A DNA stretch of 64,000 bases, from the NCBI GenBank assembly GCA_900545535.1, contig UQZN01000001.1:62001-126000 (forward strand). The letters are read 5' to 3'. Below, in pieces: positions 49,151 through 58,583 of this stretch. The stretch is from an uncultured Phascolarctobacterium sp. (GTDB lineage: Bacteria; Bacillota; Negativicutes; Acidaminococcales; Acidaminococcaceae). Below the pieces are notes generated by a model. It had not been told where the DNA came from, did not search any database, and saw only the letters and a list, made by a program, of their open reading frames with translations. A program made the position numbers and the translations under genes. The first letter of the stretch is position 1. Each line of letters begins with the position of its first letter.

Positions 49151-49159
49151 TTGTAGTTA

Positions 49160-50353
49160 TCAGTTTGTTTTACCGGGATATGCTTTCAGTGCTTCACCCA
49201 GGATATAAATGGCCTTCTGCAGATCTTCGCAGTTGAGGACATAGGCCAGACGGGCTTCATTGATGCCCAGCTCAGGGTCGTTATAAAAGCCGTTGCCGGG
49301 TGCGAACATAACGGTTTCATTATCGACTGCAAAGTTTTCCAAAGTCCAGATAGCAAACTTTTCTGCATCGTCCACAGGCAGCTGCACCATGATATAAAAA
49401 GCGCCTTTCGGATCGGAAGCAACTACGCCGGTCAGGTTTTTGAGCGCTGCCACGATCGTATCGCGGCGTTTTTTATATTCCTGGTTTACTTCCTCCAGAT
49501 AACTGGCGGGAGTAGTATATAAAGCCGCTGCGCCGAGCTGCTCCAGGATCGGACTGCATAGCCGGGCCTGGCAGCATTTGATGATCTGCTTTGCAAGGTC
49601 TTTGTTTTTGCTGATAATGCAGCCGATACGGGCGCCGCAGGCACTGTAGCGTTTCGATACCGAATCGATAATGATCAGGTTATCGGCAAGCTCGGGCATG
49701 GTGCCAAAGCTGCGGTAAGCGCCGTCGTAAACAAATTCGCGGTATACTTCGTCGGCAATCAAAGCCAGGTCATATTTGCGGACGATCGCCGAGATCATAT
49801 CCATTTCAGCCTGAGTATAAACAACGCCGGTCGGATTACCGGGATTTGTCAGTAAAATAGCTTTTGTTCTGGGAGTGATCTGCGCTTCGATAGCGGCCGT
49901 GTCAGGCAGATGATAACCATTTGCCACACTGGTCTGCACAGCGTTGATCTTAGCGCCGAATTCTCTGGCAAAAGTAGTATAGTTAGCATAAAATGGTTCA
50001 AATACCATGATCTCGTCGCCGGGATCACACAAGGCCATCACAGCAAAAAGCAAAGCTTCGCTGCCGCCGTTGGTAATAAAAATATCTTCGGCAGCAAAAT
50101 CCATAGCTTTTTCGGCATAGTATTTGCGTATCGCTTCGATTAGGAAGCCTTCGCCCTTGGAATTACCGTAAGCAATGACCTGGTCGTCATAACTGCGGAT
50201 ACTTTCCATAAACTGGGCGGGCGTTTTGATATCGGGCTGGCCGATATTCAGGTGATAGATCTTTTTACCTTTTGCTTTAGCTGCATCTGCATACGGAGAC
50301 AGCTTTCTGATAGGTGAAGAAGTCAGGCTTTGGACACGTGCTGAAAGTTTCAT
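49160..50353 (-). CDS. PLP-dependent aminotransferase, class I (AspC-like)
   Basis: A 397-residue fold type I aminotransferase, probably acting on aspartate or a similar amino acid. Features are HLNIGQPDIKTPAQF, NGGSEALLFAVMALCDPGDE, TNPGNPTGVVYTQAEMD, ADEVYREFVYDG and the PLP lysine in IDSVSKRYSACGARIG. GAGGGG lies seven bases before the ATG at 50353. The frame is open 20 codons upstream into the structured leader, but this is not a usual N-terminus. The long leader with its own extended -10 suggests regulation at the RNA level. Confidence 0.9.
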   Translation of the reverse strand: MKLSARVQSLTSSPIRKLSPYADAAKAKGKKIYHLNIGQPDIKTPAQFMESIRSYDDQVIAYGNSKGEGFLIEAIRKYYAEKAMDFAAEDIFITNGGSEALLFAVMALCDPGDEIMVFEPFYANYTTFAREFGAKINAVQTSVANGYHLPDTAAIEAQITPRTKAILLTNPGNPTGVVYTQAEMDMISAIVRKYDLALIADEVYREFVYDGAYRSFGTMPELADNLIIIDSVSKRYSACGARIGCIISKNKDLAKQIIKCCQARLCSPILEQLGAAALYTTPASYLEEVNQEYKKRRDTIVAALKNLTGVVASDPKGAFYIMVQLPVDDAEKFAIWTLENFAVDNETVMFAPGNGFYNDPELGINEARLAYVLNCEDLQKAIYILGEALKAYPGKTN

Positions 50354-50401
50354 GTAAAATCCCCTCACTGCAAATAAATTTTGTCCGGGTTCAAGGTCCC
50401 G

Positions 50402-50598
50402 TGTTTTTGCCATTATGCCACAAGGGCATATATTCTCACTAGGCTCGAAACTACCTCGCCATCATGAATTAAGTTGTGCCGACTTCGTCGGAATAGGAAA
50501 TCCACGACGCTCATTATGCAATCGCGTCTTTTGGATAAGTTCGTTGTCACGTTTATTCACTTCGTGACTAAACGGCACTCACTTAAGTGCTCATATTA
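50402..50598 (-). promoter_or_regulatory. Structured leader or small RNA before the aminotransferase
   Basis: On the minus strand, an extended -10 (TGCTATAAT, about 50602-50594) starts a leader of roughly 240 bases. It can form several hairpins: CGTTTAGTCAC/GTGAATAAACG, GACGC/GCGTC enclosed by ATCC/GGAT, CCGAC-GAA-GTCGG, and ATGCC-CTTGT-GGCAT. No T-box core and no riboswitch I know is recognised. It could be an undescribed cis-regulator or a separate small RNA. Confidence 0.55.
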
Positions 50599-50755
50599 TA
50601 GCATAATTAAATCGTTAAATTGAGTATTGATACGAAAAAATGTAAGAAAAATTTATAAAAGCATTAAAAAGAAATTGAAAGTGTTACAAAAAATACTTTT
50701 TGCATTTGCTTTCCTGAGCATGAGCAGACTTTGAAATCTGCTCTGAGGCATATAA

Positions 50756-50784
50756 TTGTATGAAACCTTTATCTATGGTAAAAT
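50756..50784 (+). promoter_or_regulatory. Promoter of smc
   Basis: TTGTAT (50756-50761), 17-base spacer, TGG-TAAAAT (-10 at 50779-50784, extended). Confidence 0.65.
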
Positions 50785-50817
50785 ATACTGATAGAATATT
50801 GCAGATTGGGTGATTTT

Positions 50818-53800
50818 GTGCATTTAAAGTCATTTTCGACTTATGGATTCAAATCCTTTGCAGATAAAATTGAATTAGCCTTCGGTTCGGGCATTACGGC
50901 GATCGTCGGTCCTAATGGCAGCGGCAAAAGCAACATTTCCGACGCTATCCGCTGGGTACTGGGCGAGCAGAGCGCCAAATATCTGCGCGGCAGCAAAATG
51001 GAAGATGTGATTTTTTCCGGCAGCGGCAAGCGCAGGCCTTTGGGCGTTGCCGAAGTAACGCTGGTTTTTGATAACAGCGATCACCGCCTCGGTCTTGATT
51101 TTGATGAAGTAAGCATAACCCGCCGCGTTTTCCGCAGTGGTGACAGCGAATACTTCATCAATAAAAAGAACTGCCGTTTAAAAGATATCCTTGACCTTTT
51201 GGCAGATACTGGTCTGGGACGCGGCTCTATGTCCATTATCGGTCAAAATAAGATCGACGAGATCTTAAACAGCCGCCCCGAAGAACGCCGCGCTTTGTTT
51301 GAAGAAGCGGCAGGTATCGCCAAATTCAGGATGCGCAAAAAAGAAGCTATGCGGCGTCTGGACGATACCGCTGCCAACCTGACCCGTATCAACGATATCA
51401 AAGCCGAAGTCGAAGGCCAGGTAGAACCTCTGCGCCTTGCAGCAGAACAAACGCGCAAGTTCAATCTGCTGGATAAAGAACTGCGTGCCTGCAAACTGAC
51501 CCAATTTGTACACAAGATCGAAAATATTGAGAATATTCGGCAGAAACTGAACGCACAGGATGCCGAGCTTGAAAATAAAGTGCTGGAACGCGCTACCGCC
51601 GTCAGCACACAGGAAGCTGAATGCAGCGCCCTGCAGCTGGAGCTGGATAAACTCAGCGAAGCCTATAACCGTATCCAGGACGATATCAAAGAAAAAGAAA
51701 CAGCATTGGAGAAACTGCGCGGGCAGGAAGCCGTTTTGGCAGAACGTGTCCGTCAGAGTGAAAAATCAGGACTGCGCCTGGAAGAACAGGGTAAAAAGCT
51801 GCAGGAACAGATCACAGCCTTAGATATGCAGCTTAAAACGATGGTTGCAGACTATGACCGTCTGGAGGCTCAGCAGGCGGCTGCCCAGCTTCTGGTCAGC
51901 AAGCTGACCGGCGAGCAGGCAGAGAAAGAGACCCGTATCAGCGAAGCCGAAGCGGCAATGGAAAATATGAAAACAGCTGCTTTCGACAATATGCGCACTA
52001 TGGTCAATCTGCGCAATGAGATCAGGGGACTGGAGCAGGAGCAAGAACAGCGGATGCGTAAGCGTGACGCCCTGAAAAAGAGTATTGCCGAAGCCGAAAC
52101 AGCCGGGGAAGAATTAAAGTCCCGTTACCGCAGCATGAACGACGAGCAGAGCAATGTAGAAAACGCTTTGGAACTTATTAAACGCGACGGCAGGGAAGTG
52201 AGTGCCAAAGCCGCCGCAGAGACCGAAGCGCTGAATAAAGTGCAGACACAGCACAAAGACTGTCAAAACAGGATCACCGCACTGGAAAGCCGGCTGAACC
52301 TGCTGCAGAATATGCAGAAAAGCTACGAAGGTTTTGGCTATGGTATCAAAACGGTATTGCAGGCCCAGGAAAGCTGGCGCAGCGACGTGATCGGCGTTGC
52401 TGCCGAACTGATCGAAGTGCGGCCTGAATATGTTGTGGCCATAGAAACTGCTTTAGGCGGAGCGGCGCAGAATCTTGTTATGGGCAGCTCGGAAGCAGCC
52501 AAAAAGGCTATCACCTATCTCAAGCAGCGCCAGGCGGGGCGGGCGACCTTCCTGCCGCTTGACACTATCAAATATTATGAACGCCGCAGTGAAGAAGAAG
52601 CGCTGGCAAAACTGCCGGGCATCCAGGGCTTTGCGGCCGATCTGATCAGCTATGATGCCAGACTGGCACCTATCTTTAAGTTTTTACTGGGGCGGGTGCT
52701 GGTGGCAGACGATATGGATGCCGCATTGGCGGCTGCCAAAAAAAGTAACTTCCGTACCCGTGTCGTTACATTGGCCGGAGATATCGTCAATGCCGGCGGC
52801 TCGCTGACAGGCGGCAGCAGACAGCAGAAGGAAGCCGGCTTCCTGTCGCGCGGCAAAGAGATCGCCGAACAGGAACTAAAGGCTGGCGTTTTGCGCCGTG
52901 AGCTGTTGGGCTATCAGGAACAACTTGAAGAACATGAAAACACTTTAAAAGTTTATAATAATAAACTGGCGCAGCTGCGCCAGGACCTGCAGCAGAAAGA
53001 GATCCGCAAAGCTGAGCTGGCCGTGGCTCTGGAGCGGTTAAGCGCCGAGCAGCGTCAGGCGGCCGAGCGGTTGGAACTTTTGTTGGATGACCGCAATCAG
53101 GTTTCCCAGGAATATATGGCCGCACGCCAGCAGCTTACTGACCTGCGTCCGCAGCTGACCGCTATGGAAGAGGAAGACGCACAGGGCAAGCAGCTGTTGG
53201 ATAGTTTGCAGAAACAAACGGCGGCTGATCACAGCGCCCTGACGTCCATCCGTAACCGTCTGCAGGATGCCCGCGTAGAGCTGGAATCTACTGCCGCCCG
53301 TACGGCGATGATGGCCGAGCGGATGCAGCAGCTTGATGCCGATATGGGCCGGATGCAGCAGGAGCTTGCTACTAACGACGATGAACAAAAGCATTTGCTG
53401 GACGTGATCGCGGCCAGTAAAACCAGCAGTGAACAACTGGCGGTCAGCAGTACCGCTTTACTGACTGAATTACAAGCTATCGTCGGCGGTAAAGATGAAT
53501 TCGGCGCCAAACGTATTGCCATTACCGAAAAACAGGCCGTGGCAGGGGAGCGTCTGGACGCACTGAAAAAAGAACTTACTGTTGCCGAAACAAAACGCAA
53601 TCAGGCGGCGATGGAAATGGTACGCCAAAACAGCGACTATGACCACGCTATAGAACAGCTGGCTACTGAATACCGTATCACTCTGGACGAAGCACGTGCT
53701 AGCGGCGAACTGCTGGCTGAAAGCGACGTTTCCCTGCGCCGGCGCGAGCTGCGCTTAGAGCGTGAGATCGAAGCTTTAGGGCCGGTCAACCCGGCGGCTA

Positions 53801-54378
53801 TCGAACAATACGAAGCAGTCAGCGAACGCTACGAATTTTTGCAGCGTCAGTACAGCGACCTTGCAGAAGCCAAAGCCAATCTGGAGGCCGTTATCAGTGA
53901 GATCAATTCCGGTATGGCCAAACGCTTCAAAGAGGCCTTCGGCAAGATCAACGAATATTTCTCCGACTGTTATGTAAGGCTCTTCGGAGGCGGTACTGCA
54001 GCGTTAAAACTTACTGATCCTGATGACGTGCTGGGCAGCGGTATCGATATCGAAGTGCAGCCGCCAGGCAAAAAACTGCAGAGCCTGTTTTTGTTATCAG
54101 GCGGCGAGCGTGCCCTGACGGTCATCGCCCTGCTGTTTGCTTTGCTCAGCTATCAGCCTTCGCCCTTCTGCATCCTCGACGAGATCGATGCGGCGCTGGA
54201 CGAAGCCAATGTCGACCGCTTTGCAAAATTTCTGGCGGCCTATGCCGAAAGTACGCAGTTTATCGTTATCACACACCGCAAAGGCACTATGGAAGCCGCG
54301 CACGTCCTGCATGGCGTTACCATGGAAGAATCCGGTGTTTCTAAATTACTATCTGTCAAATTGAGCGAAAAGGAGTAA
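50818..54378 (+). CDS. smc: Chromosome partition protein SMC
   Basis: SMC forms, with ScpA and ScpB, the condensin ring that organises and segregates the chromosome. The 1186 residues show the full plan: Walker A G31-P-N-G-S-G-K-S38, QNKIDEILNSRPEERR, a first long coiled coil (about 170-500), the hinge (around GFGYGIKTVLQAQESW), a second coil (about 660-1010), then the signature LLSGGERALTVIAL and Walker B FCILDEIDAALDEANV. GTG at 50818 gives the normal start MHLKSFSTYGFKSFAD and has GGGTGAT upstream; TTG at 50806 is in frame but less likely. ftsY follows after four bases. Confidence 0.97.
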   Translation: MHLKSFSTYGFKSFADKIELAFGSGITAIVGPNGSGKSNISDAIRWVLGEQSAKYLRGSKMEDVIFSGSGKRRPLGVAEVTLVFDNSDHRLGLDFDEVSITRRVFRSGDSEYFINKKNCRLKDILDLLADTGLGRGSMSIIGQNKIDEILNSRPEERRALFEEAAGIAKFRMRKKEAMRRLDDTAANLTRINDIKAEVEGQVEPLRLAAEQTRKFNLLDKELRACKLTQFVHKIENIENIRQKLNAQDAELENKVLERATAVSTQEAECSALQLELDKLSEAYNRIQDDIKEKETALEKLRGQEAVLAERVRQSEKSGLRLEEQGKKLQEQITALDMQLKTMVADYDRLEAQQAAAQLLVSKLTGEQAEKETRISEAEAAMENMKTAAFDNMRTMVNLRNEIRGLEQEQEQRMRKRDALKKSIAEAETAGEELKSRYRSMNDEQSNVENALELIKRDGREVSAKAAAETEALNKVQTQHKDCQNRITALESRLNLLQNMQKSYEGFGYGIKTVLQAQESWRSDVIGVAAELIEVRPEYVVAIETALGGAAQNLVMGSSEAAKKAITYLKQRQAGRATFLPLDTIKYYERRSEEEALAKLPGIQGFAADLISYDARLAPIFKFLLGRVLVADDMDAALAAAKKSNFRTRVVTLAGDIVNAGGSLTGGSRQQKEAGFLSRGKEIAEQELKAGVLRRELLGYQEQLEEHENTLKVYNNKLAQLRQDLQQKEIRKAELAVALERLSAEQRQAAERLELLLDDRNQVSQEYMAARQQLTDLRPQLTAMEEEDAQGKQLLDSLQKQTAADHSALTSIRNRLQDARVELESTAARTAMMAERMQQLDADMGRMQQELATNDDEQKHLLDVIAASKTSSEQLAVSSTALLTELQAIVGGKDEFGAKRIAITEKQAVAGERLDALKKELTVAETKRNQAAMEMVRQNSDYDHAIEQLATEYRITLDEARASGELLAESDVSLRRRELRLEREIEALGPVNPAAIEQYEAVSERYEFLQRQYSDLAEAKANLEAVISEINSGMAKRFKEAFGKINEYFSDCYVRLFGGGTAALKLTDPDDVLGSGIDIEVQPPGKKLQSLFLLSGGERALTVIALLFALLSYQPSPFCILDEIDAALDEANVDRFAKFLAAYAESTQFIVITHRKGTMEAAHVLHGVTMEESGVSKLLSVKLSEKE

Positions 54379-54382
54379 GAGC

Positions 54383-55300
54383 ATGGGATTTTTAGAACGA
54401 CTGAAAGACGGTCTCAGTAAGACCCGCCGCAACTTTACCGACCGTATCGAAGAACTGGTAGGGCTGTCGGCTACAATCGACGAAGACTTTCTGGAAGAAC
54501 TGGAAATGATCCTTTTGAGCGGTGACGTCGGGGTGAAAACAACGGCAAAACTTATCGACGCTGTCCGTCAGGCAGCCAAAAAGAAAGAAATCGAAGGTAC
54601 GGAGCAGGTGCTGCCGTTCCTCAAAAAATATATTGCCGAAATGCTGCAGGACGAAGGCCAGCGCACCCGTATCGGCGCCAAACCGACGGTCATACTTGTC
54701 GTCGGCGTCAATGGTGTTGGCAAAACCACTACTATCGGCAAACTGGCCAACTATTTCCATCTGTTTAAATACAAAGTCATGCTGGCCGCCGGCGATACCT
54801 TTCGTGCCGCCGCTGCCGAGCAGCTGCAGATTTGGGGCGAACGTGCCGGCTGTGAAGTTATCCGTCACGAAGAAGGCGCTGATCCGGCAGCAGTAGTTTT
54901 TGACGCTGTCAAAGCCGCTGTTGCCCGCAACGTCGACATACTTTTTATCGATACGGCAGGACGGCTGCACAATAAAACCAACCTGATGAATGAACTGGAA
55001 AAAGTGCACCGCATCATCAAACGCGAGATCCCCGAAGCCCCGCACGAAACCTTCCTCGTGCTGGACGCAACTACAGGGCAGAACGCTATCAATCAGGCCA
55101 AAGTATTTATGGAGACCGCCAACGTCACCGGCGTCGTGCTGACCAAGCTCGACGGCACGGCCAAAGGCGGCGTCGTCATCGCCATCAAAGAAGAACTGGG
55201 CCTGCCCGTCAAATGGATCGGCGTCGGCGAAGGCATTATGGATTTTCGTCCTTTTGAAGCCGATAAATTTGTAGACGCCTTATTTGATAGTGACAAGTAA
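54383..55300 (+). CDS. ftsY: Signal recognition particle receptor FtsY
   Basis: FtsY docks SRP-ribosome complexes at the membrane. The 305 residues consist only of the NG domain with a short N-terminal helix (MGFLERLKDGLSKTRRN), without the long acidic A domain of E. coli. GTPase motifs are VVGVNGVGKTTTIGKLA (G1), DTFRAAAAEQL, DTAGRLHNKTNLM, TKLDGTAKGG and GVGEGIMDF. It is translationally close to smc (four-base gap) with AAGGAG inside the smc end. Confidence 0.97.
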   Translation: MGFLERLKDGLSKTRRNFTDRIEELVGLSATIDEDFLEELEMILLSGDVGVKTTAKLIDAVRQAAKKKEIEGTEQVLPFLKKYIAEMLQDEGQRTRIGAKPTVILVVGVNGVGKTTTIGKLANYFHLFKYKVMLAAGDTFRAAAAEQLQIWGERAGCEVIRHEEGADPAAVVFDAVKAAVARNVDILFIDTAGRLHNKTNLMNELEKVHRIIKREIPEAPHETFLVLDATTGQNAINQAKVFMETANVTGVVLTKLDGTAKGGVVIAIKEELGLPVKWIGVGEGIMDFRPFEADKFVDALFDSDK

Positions 55301-55306
55301 AAATGC

Positions 55307-55335
55307 TTGACAGCCTCTGCTATTTTCGATATAAT
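55307..55335 (+). promoter_or_regulatory. Promoter of ylxM-ffh-rpsP cluster
   Basis: TTGACA (55307-55312), 17-base spacer, TATAAT (55330-55335), directly after the ftsY stop. Confidence 0.9.
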
Positions 55336-55376
55336 ACCAAAGTCGGATAAAATATGTAAAGATTTTGGTGGTTGAA

Positions 55377-55742
55377 ATGCAGGAAAACAGTTTAGAGCAA
55401 AGAGTACGCCTGGGACGTCTGTTTGATGCCTACGGCAGCCTGCTCACTGAAAAACAGCAAAAATGCCTGGAACTGTATTTCTATGACGACCTTTCCCTGG
55501 CAGAAATAGCCGACGAACTTGAAGTATCAAGACAGGCGATACACGACCTTATCAAGCGGGTAGAGCATATACTGGAGCGCTACGAAAGCAAACTGGCGCT
55601 GCTGGCCCGCGACGATCACGATAAAAAGCTGCTGCTGGAAGCACAGCGGCTGCTGGCCGGCTGCCTCGCCCAAAGTGGAGCTTCGGCAGAACTTCAACAA
55701 GTACGCCGCATTTTAGACGAACTGAGCGGCGAAAGTAGGTAA
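55377..55742 (+). CDS. ylxM: SRP-associated HTH protein YlxM (UPF0122)
   Basis: A 121-residue protein with a sigma-70 region-4-like helix-turn-helix: LTEKQQKCLELYFYDDLSLA, then EIADELEVSRQAIHDLIKRV. YlxM is regularly encoded before ffh and is thought to modulate SRP. The C-terminal 50 residues are helical and alanine/leucine-rich. ATG 55377 is preferred for its distance to GGTGG; a TTG four codons upstream is possible. It is followed by ffh after two bases. Confidence 0.93.
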   Translation: MQENSLEQRVRLGRLFDAYGSLLTEKQQKCLELYFYDDLSLAEIADELEVSRQAIHDLIKRVEHILERYESKLALLARDDHDKKLLLEAQRLLAGCLAQSGASAELQQVRRILDELSGESR

Positions 55743-55744
55743 AA

Positions 55745-57094
55745 ATGGCTTTTGAAAATTTATCTGAAAGACTGCAAAATGCGATAAAAATGTTCCGCGG
55801 CAGCGGCAAGATCACAGAAGACGACTTAAAAGCGCCTCTGCGCGAAGTACGGATGGCTTTGCTTGAAGCCGACGTCAATTTTAAAGTAGTTAAGGATTTC
55901 GTTGCCAATATCAAAGAACGCGCGCTGGGCGAAACCGTTCAGCAAAGCCTGACCCCCGGTCAGCAGATCATCAAGATCGTCAACGACGAACTTACGCAGC
56001 TTCTGGGCGGCACGCAAAGCAAGCTCACCGTAGCCGACAAACCGCCGACGGTCATTATGCTGGTAGGTCTGCAGGGCGCAGGTAAAACGACCACTGCCGG
56101 CAAGCTGGGCAACCTGCTGCGTAAAAAAGGCAAAAAGCCTTTGCTGGTAGCAGGCGACGTTTACCGTCCCGCGGCCATCAAACAATTACAGGTGCTGGGG
56201 CAGCAGCTCTCACTGCCCGTCTTTGCCCTCGGCGATCAGGTATCTCCGGTCGAGATAGCGCGCCAGGCAATGGATAAAGCTTTCTCACTGGCTTGCGACA
56301 CAGTCATCATCGATACCGCAGGCCGCTTACATATCAACGAAGAACTGATGGACGAACTGCGTAATATCAAAGCTGCCGTCAACCCGCATGAAATACTGCT
56401 GGTCGTCGACGCTATGACAGGTCAGGACGCCGTCACCGTAGCTGAAAGCTTTAACGGCGAACTGGGCATCGACGGACTTATCGTCACCAAGCTCGACGGC
56501 GACGCCAGAGGCGGTGCGGTACTGTCAGTCAAAGCAGTTACCGGGCGCCCGGTCAAATTTGTCGGTATGGGCGAAAAGCTTGACGCACTGGAACCCTTCC
56601 ATCCCGACCGTATGGCCTCGCGTATCCTGGGCATGGGCGATATCCTGTCGCTCATCGAAAAGATCCAGTCCACGACCGACCTTGCCAAAGCCCTGGAAAT
56701 GGAAAAGAAACTGCGCAAAGACGAATTTACGCTTGAGCAGTTCCTGGAACAGATGCAGCAGGTCAAAAAACTCGGTTCCCTGGACACGATCCTGGGACTG
56801 ATCCCCGGTATGGGCGGTATCAGCCAGAAGCTGAAAGAAGCTAACGTAGACGAAAAAGAATTCGACCGCGTGGAAGCTATCATCCGCTCCATGACCCCTA
56901 AAGAACGCCGTCATCCCGATATCATCAACGGCAGCCGCCGTAAACGTATCGCAGCAGGCTGCGGTATGCGCGTGCAGGACGTCAACAAGCTGCTCAAAAA
57001 CTTTGAGGAAAGCAAAAAGATGATGAAAAAGATGCAGGGCATGGCCAAGTTTGCTTCAAAAGGCGGTTTCAAAATGCCTTTTATGAACAAATAA
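55745..57094 (+). CDS. ffh: Signal recognition particle protein Ffh
   Basis: Ffh (SRP54) binds signal sequences with the SRP RNA and delivers ribosomes to FtsY. The 449 residues have the N domain, the G domain (LVGLQGAGKTTTAGKLG, DVYRPAAIKQL, DTAGRLHINEELM, TKLDGDARGGA) and the Met-rich M domain (FLEQMQQVKKLGSLDTILGL, IIRSMTPKERRHPDIINGSR, then KKMMKKMQGMAKF at the end). It is in the typical ylxM-ffh-rpsP order. Confidence 0.98.
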   Translation: MAFENLSERLQNAIKMFRGSGKITEDDLKAPLREVRMALLEADVNFKVVKDFVANIKERALGETVQQSLTPGQQIIKIVNDELTQLLGGTQSKLTVADKPPTVIMLVGLQGAGKTTTAGKLGNLLRKKGKKPLLVAGDVYRPAAIKQLQVLGQQLSLPVFALGDQVSPVEIARQAMDKAFSLACDTVIIDTAGRLHINEELMDELRNIKAAVNPHEILLVVDAMTGQDAVTVAESFNGELGIDGLIVTKLDGDARGGAVLSVKAVTGRPVKFVGMGEKLDALEPFHPDRMASRILGMGDILSLIEKIQSTTDLAKALEMEKKLRKDEFTLEQFLEQMQQVKKLGSLDTILGLIPGMGGISQKLKEANVDEKEFDRVEAIIRSMTPKERRHPDIINGSRRKRIAAGCGMRVQDVNKLLKNFEESKKMMKKMQGMAKFASKGGFKMPFMNK

Positions 57095-57133
57095 ATTTCA
57101 ATCAACATCTGGTTGAAGGAGGTGAAATAGACA

Positions 57134-57403
57134 ATGGCAGTTAAAATCCGTTTAAAACGTATGGGCGCTAAAAAAGCTCCTTTCTACCGTATCGTTGTTG
57201 CTGACTCCCGCTCTCCGCGTGACGGCCGCATCATCGAAAGCATCGGTTACTATGATTCCACTGTACAACCTGCTACCGTAAAGATCGACGAAGAAAAAGC
57301 TCTTTCCTGGATGGCTAAAGGTGCGCAACCTACTGATACCGTTAAAAACCTGTTCAGCAAAGACGGCATCATGAAAAAATATGCTGAATCTAAAGCAAAA
57401 TAA
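57134..57403 (+). CDS. rpsP: Ribosomal protein S16
   Basis: S16 of the small ribosomal subunit, 89 residues: MAVKIRLKRMGAKKAPFYRI, VADSRSPRDGRIIESIGYYD and a short basic tail. GAAGGAGGTGA precedes the ATG. Third gene of the ylxM-ffh-rpsP-khpA cluster. Confidence 0.98.
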   Translation: MAVKIRLKRMGAKKAPFYRIVVADSRSPRDGRIIESIGYYDSTVQPATVKIDEEKALSWMAKGAQPTDTVKNLFSKDGIMKKYAESKAK

Positions 57404-57422
57404 GAAATGAGGCGTGATTTGC

Positions 57423-57650
57423 ATGAAAGAATTGGTAGAAGTAATGGCCAAGTCTCTAGTGAGTAATCCGTCTGCAGTAGTCGTGGAGGAGGAAACCACC
57501 GGAACATCAACGGTGCTTCGCCTCCATGTTGCTCCTGAAGATATGGGTAAAGTTATTGGAAAACAGGGCCGTATTGCTAAAGCAATCAGAACTGTCATGA
57601 AAGCTGTTGCAACCCGTGAGAATGTAAAAGTTGTCGTAGAGATTGTCTAA
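57423..57650 (+). CDS. khpA: KH-domain RNA-binding protein KhpA
   Basis: A 75-residue single KH domain (YlqC/KhpA type) that, with KhpB/Jag, binds many RNAs and affects cell elongation in some Gram-positives. The GxxG loop is in VIGKQGRIAKAIR (residues ~50-60). Start at 57423 is set by GAGG ten bases upstream; a GTG three codons earlier is in frame. It stands in its usual place after rpsP. Confidence 0.95.
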   Translation: MKELVEVMAKSLVSNPSAVVVEEETTGTSTVLRLHVAPEDMGKVIGKQGRIAKAIRTVMKAVATRENVKVVVEIV

Positions 57651-57673
57651 GACGTATAAGGATGGTAAGTGAA

Positions 57674-58078
57674 ATGGATAAAATGTTTGTACGTGTTCCG
57701 GTTGCAATAAAAGCAAAAGTAACAGAAGATCTCAAGTTGAAAATTATTGGCGATGTCCAAAACACCATAAAACAAATCAACCTGGATATCGAACACTTCG
57801 AATTCCAAGCCAAAAAAGCTCTTGCCCAGGCCGCCAGCGACCTGAGCGTACTTCCTTCTCTGCGTGAGCAGATCGAAATGGAAAGAAACAAGATCACTGC
57901 CGCTAAAGCAGAAGCCGAAGATAAACTCAAACGTGCCGAAGCTTTGGAGATCGGTGCTGAGATCGGTCACGGCACTCTCGAACGTACTGTCGAGATCACT
58001 GTCGGTACCAATATCGACGCACTGATGGGTGCCGAGATCCTCACTGAGGACGGCAAGATCATTGCTTTCCGCGAATGA
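57674..58078 (+). CDS. ylqD: YlqD family protein
   Basis: A protein of about 134 residues of the YlqD family, of unknown function, found between rpsP-khpA and rimM in Firmicutes. It has a short N-terminal beta part (MFVRVPVAIKAKVTE), a long central helix with coiled-coil character (IEHFEFQAKKALAQAASDL, ERNKITAAKAEAEDKLKRAE), and a C-terminal beta part (ERTVEITVGTNIDALMGAEI). ATG 57662 is also possible; spacing to AAGGA does not decide. It ends one base before rimM. Confidence 0.87.
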   Translation: MDKMFVRVPVAIKAKVTEDLKLKIIGDVQNTIKQINLDIEHFEFQAKKALAQAASDLSVLPSLREQIEMERNKITAAKAEAEDKLKRAEALEIGAEIGHGTLERTVEITVGTNIDALMGAEILTEDGKIIAFRE

Positions 58079-58079
58079 T

Positions 58080-58583
58080 ATGGAAAAACAGGTAGTTATT
58101 GGCACTATTATCGCTCCGCACGGTGTGCGGGGCGATCTTCGTATTCTGCCGCAGACAGATCATCCTGAACAATTTTTAGAGCTTTCCTATTTGCTGCTCG
58201 AAGACGGCCGCTCGCTCCAGATAACCTCCGCCCGCTTTCATAAACGTATGGTACTGATGAAATGCAAAGGCGTGGAAACAATGAACGATGCTGAGCTGCT
58301 GCGCGGCAAAAAGGTTTTGATTAACAGTGAAGATCTGCCTCAGCTTGAAGAAGGCGAATATTATGTAGCCGATCTGCTCGGCCTGCCCGTATTCGATACG
58401 GCAGGAACACAGCTCGGCACCTTCAAAGACGTGCTCAGCACCGGAAGCAACGACGTTTACGTTATTGCCGTGCCCGAAGGCAAGGATATACTCGTTCCTG
58501 CCCTCAAAAAACACGTTAAGGAAATCAATCTCAAAGACCACCGGATCGTGGTCGAATTACCGGAATGGACAGATGCACCGTGA
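58080..58583 (+). CDS. rimM: Ribosome maturation factor RimM
   Basis: RimM helps process 16S rRNA and binds S19 in 30S head assembly. The 167 residues start with VIGTIIAPHGVRGDLRILPQ, continue with GEYYVADLLGLPVFDTAG (PRC barrel) and end ILVPALKKHVKEINLKDHRI. The ATG at 58080 lies one base after the ylqD stop. Its end overlaps the start of trmD. Confidence 0.96.
   Translation: MEKQVVIGTIIAPHGVRGDLRILPQTDHPEQFLELSYLLLEDGRSLQITSARFHKRMVLMKCKGVETMNDAELLRGKKVLINSEDLPQLEEGEYYVADLLGLPVFDTAGTQLGTFKDVLSTGSNDVYVIAVPEGKDILVPALKKHVKEINLKDHRIVVELPEWTDAP

Noticed and set aside
50377..50413. Upstream extension of the aminotransferase to an ATG at 50413
   Set aside because: The extra 20 residues have no counterpart in the family as I know it, and the ribosome-binding site fits the ATG at 50353.
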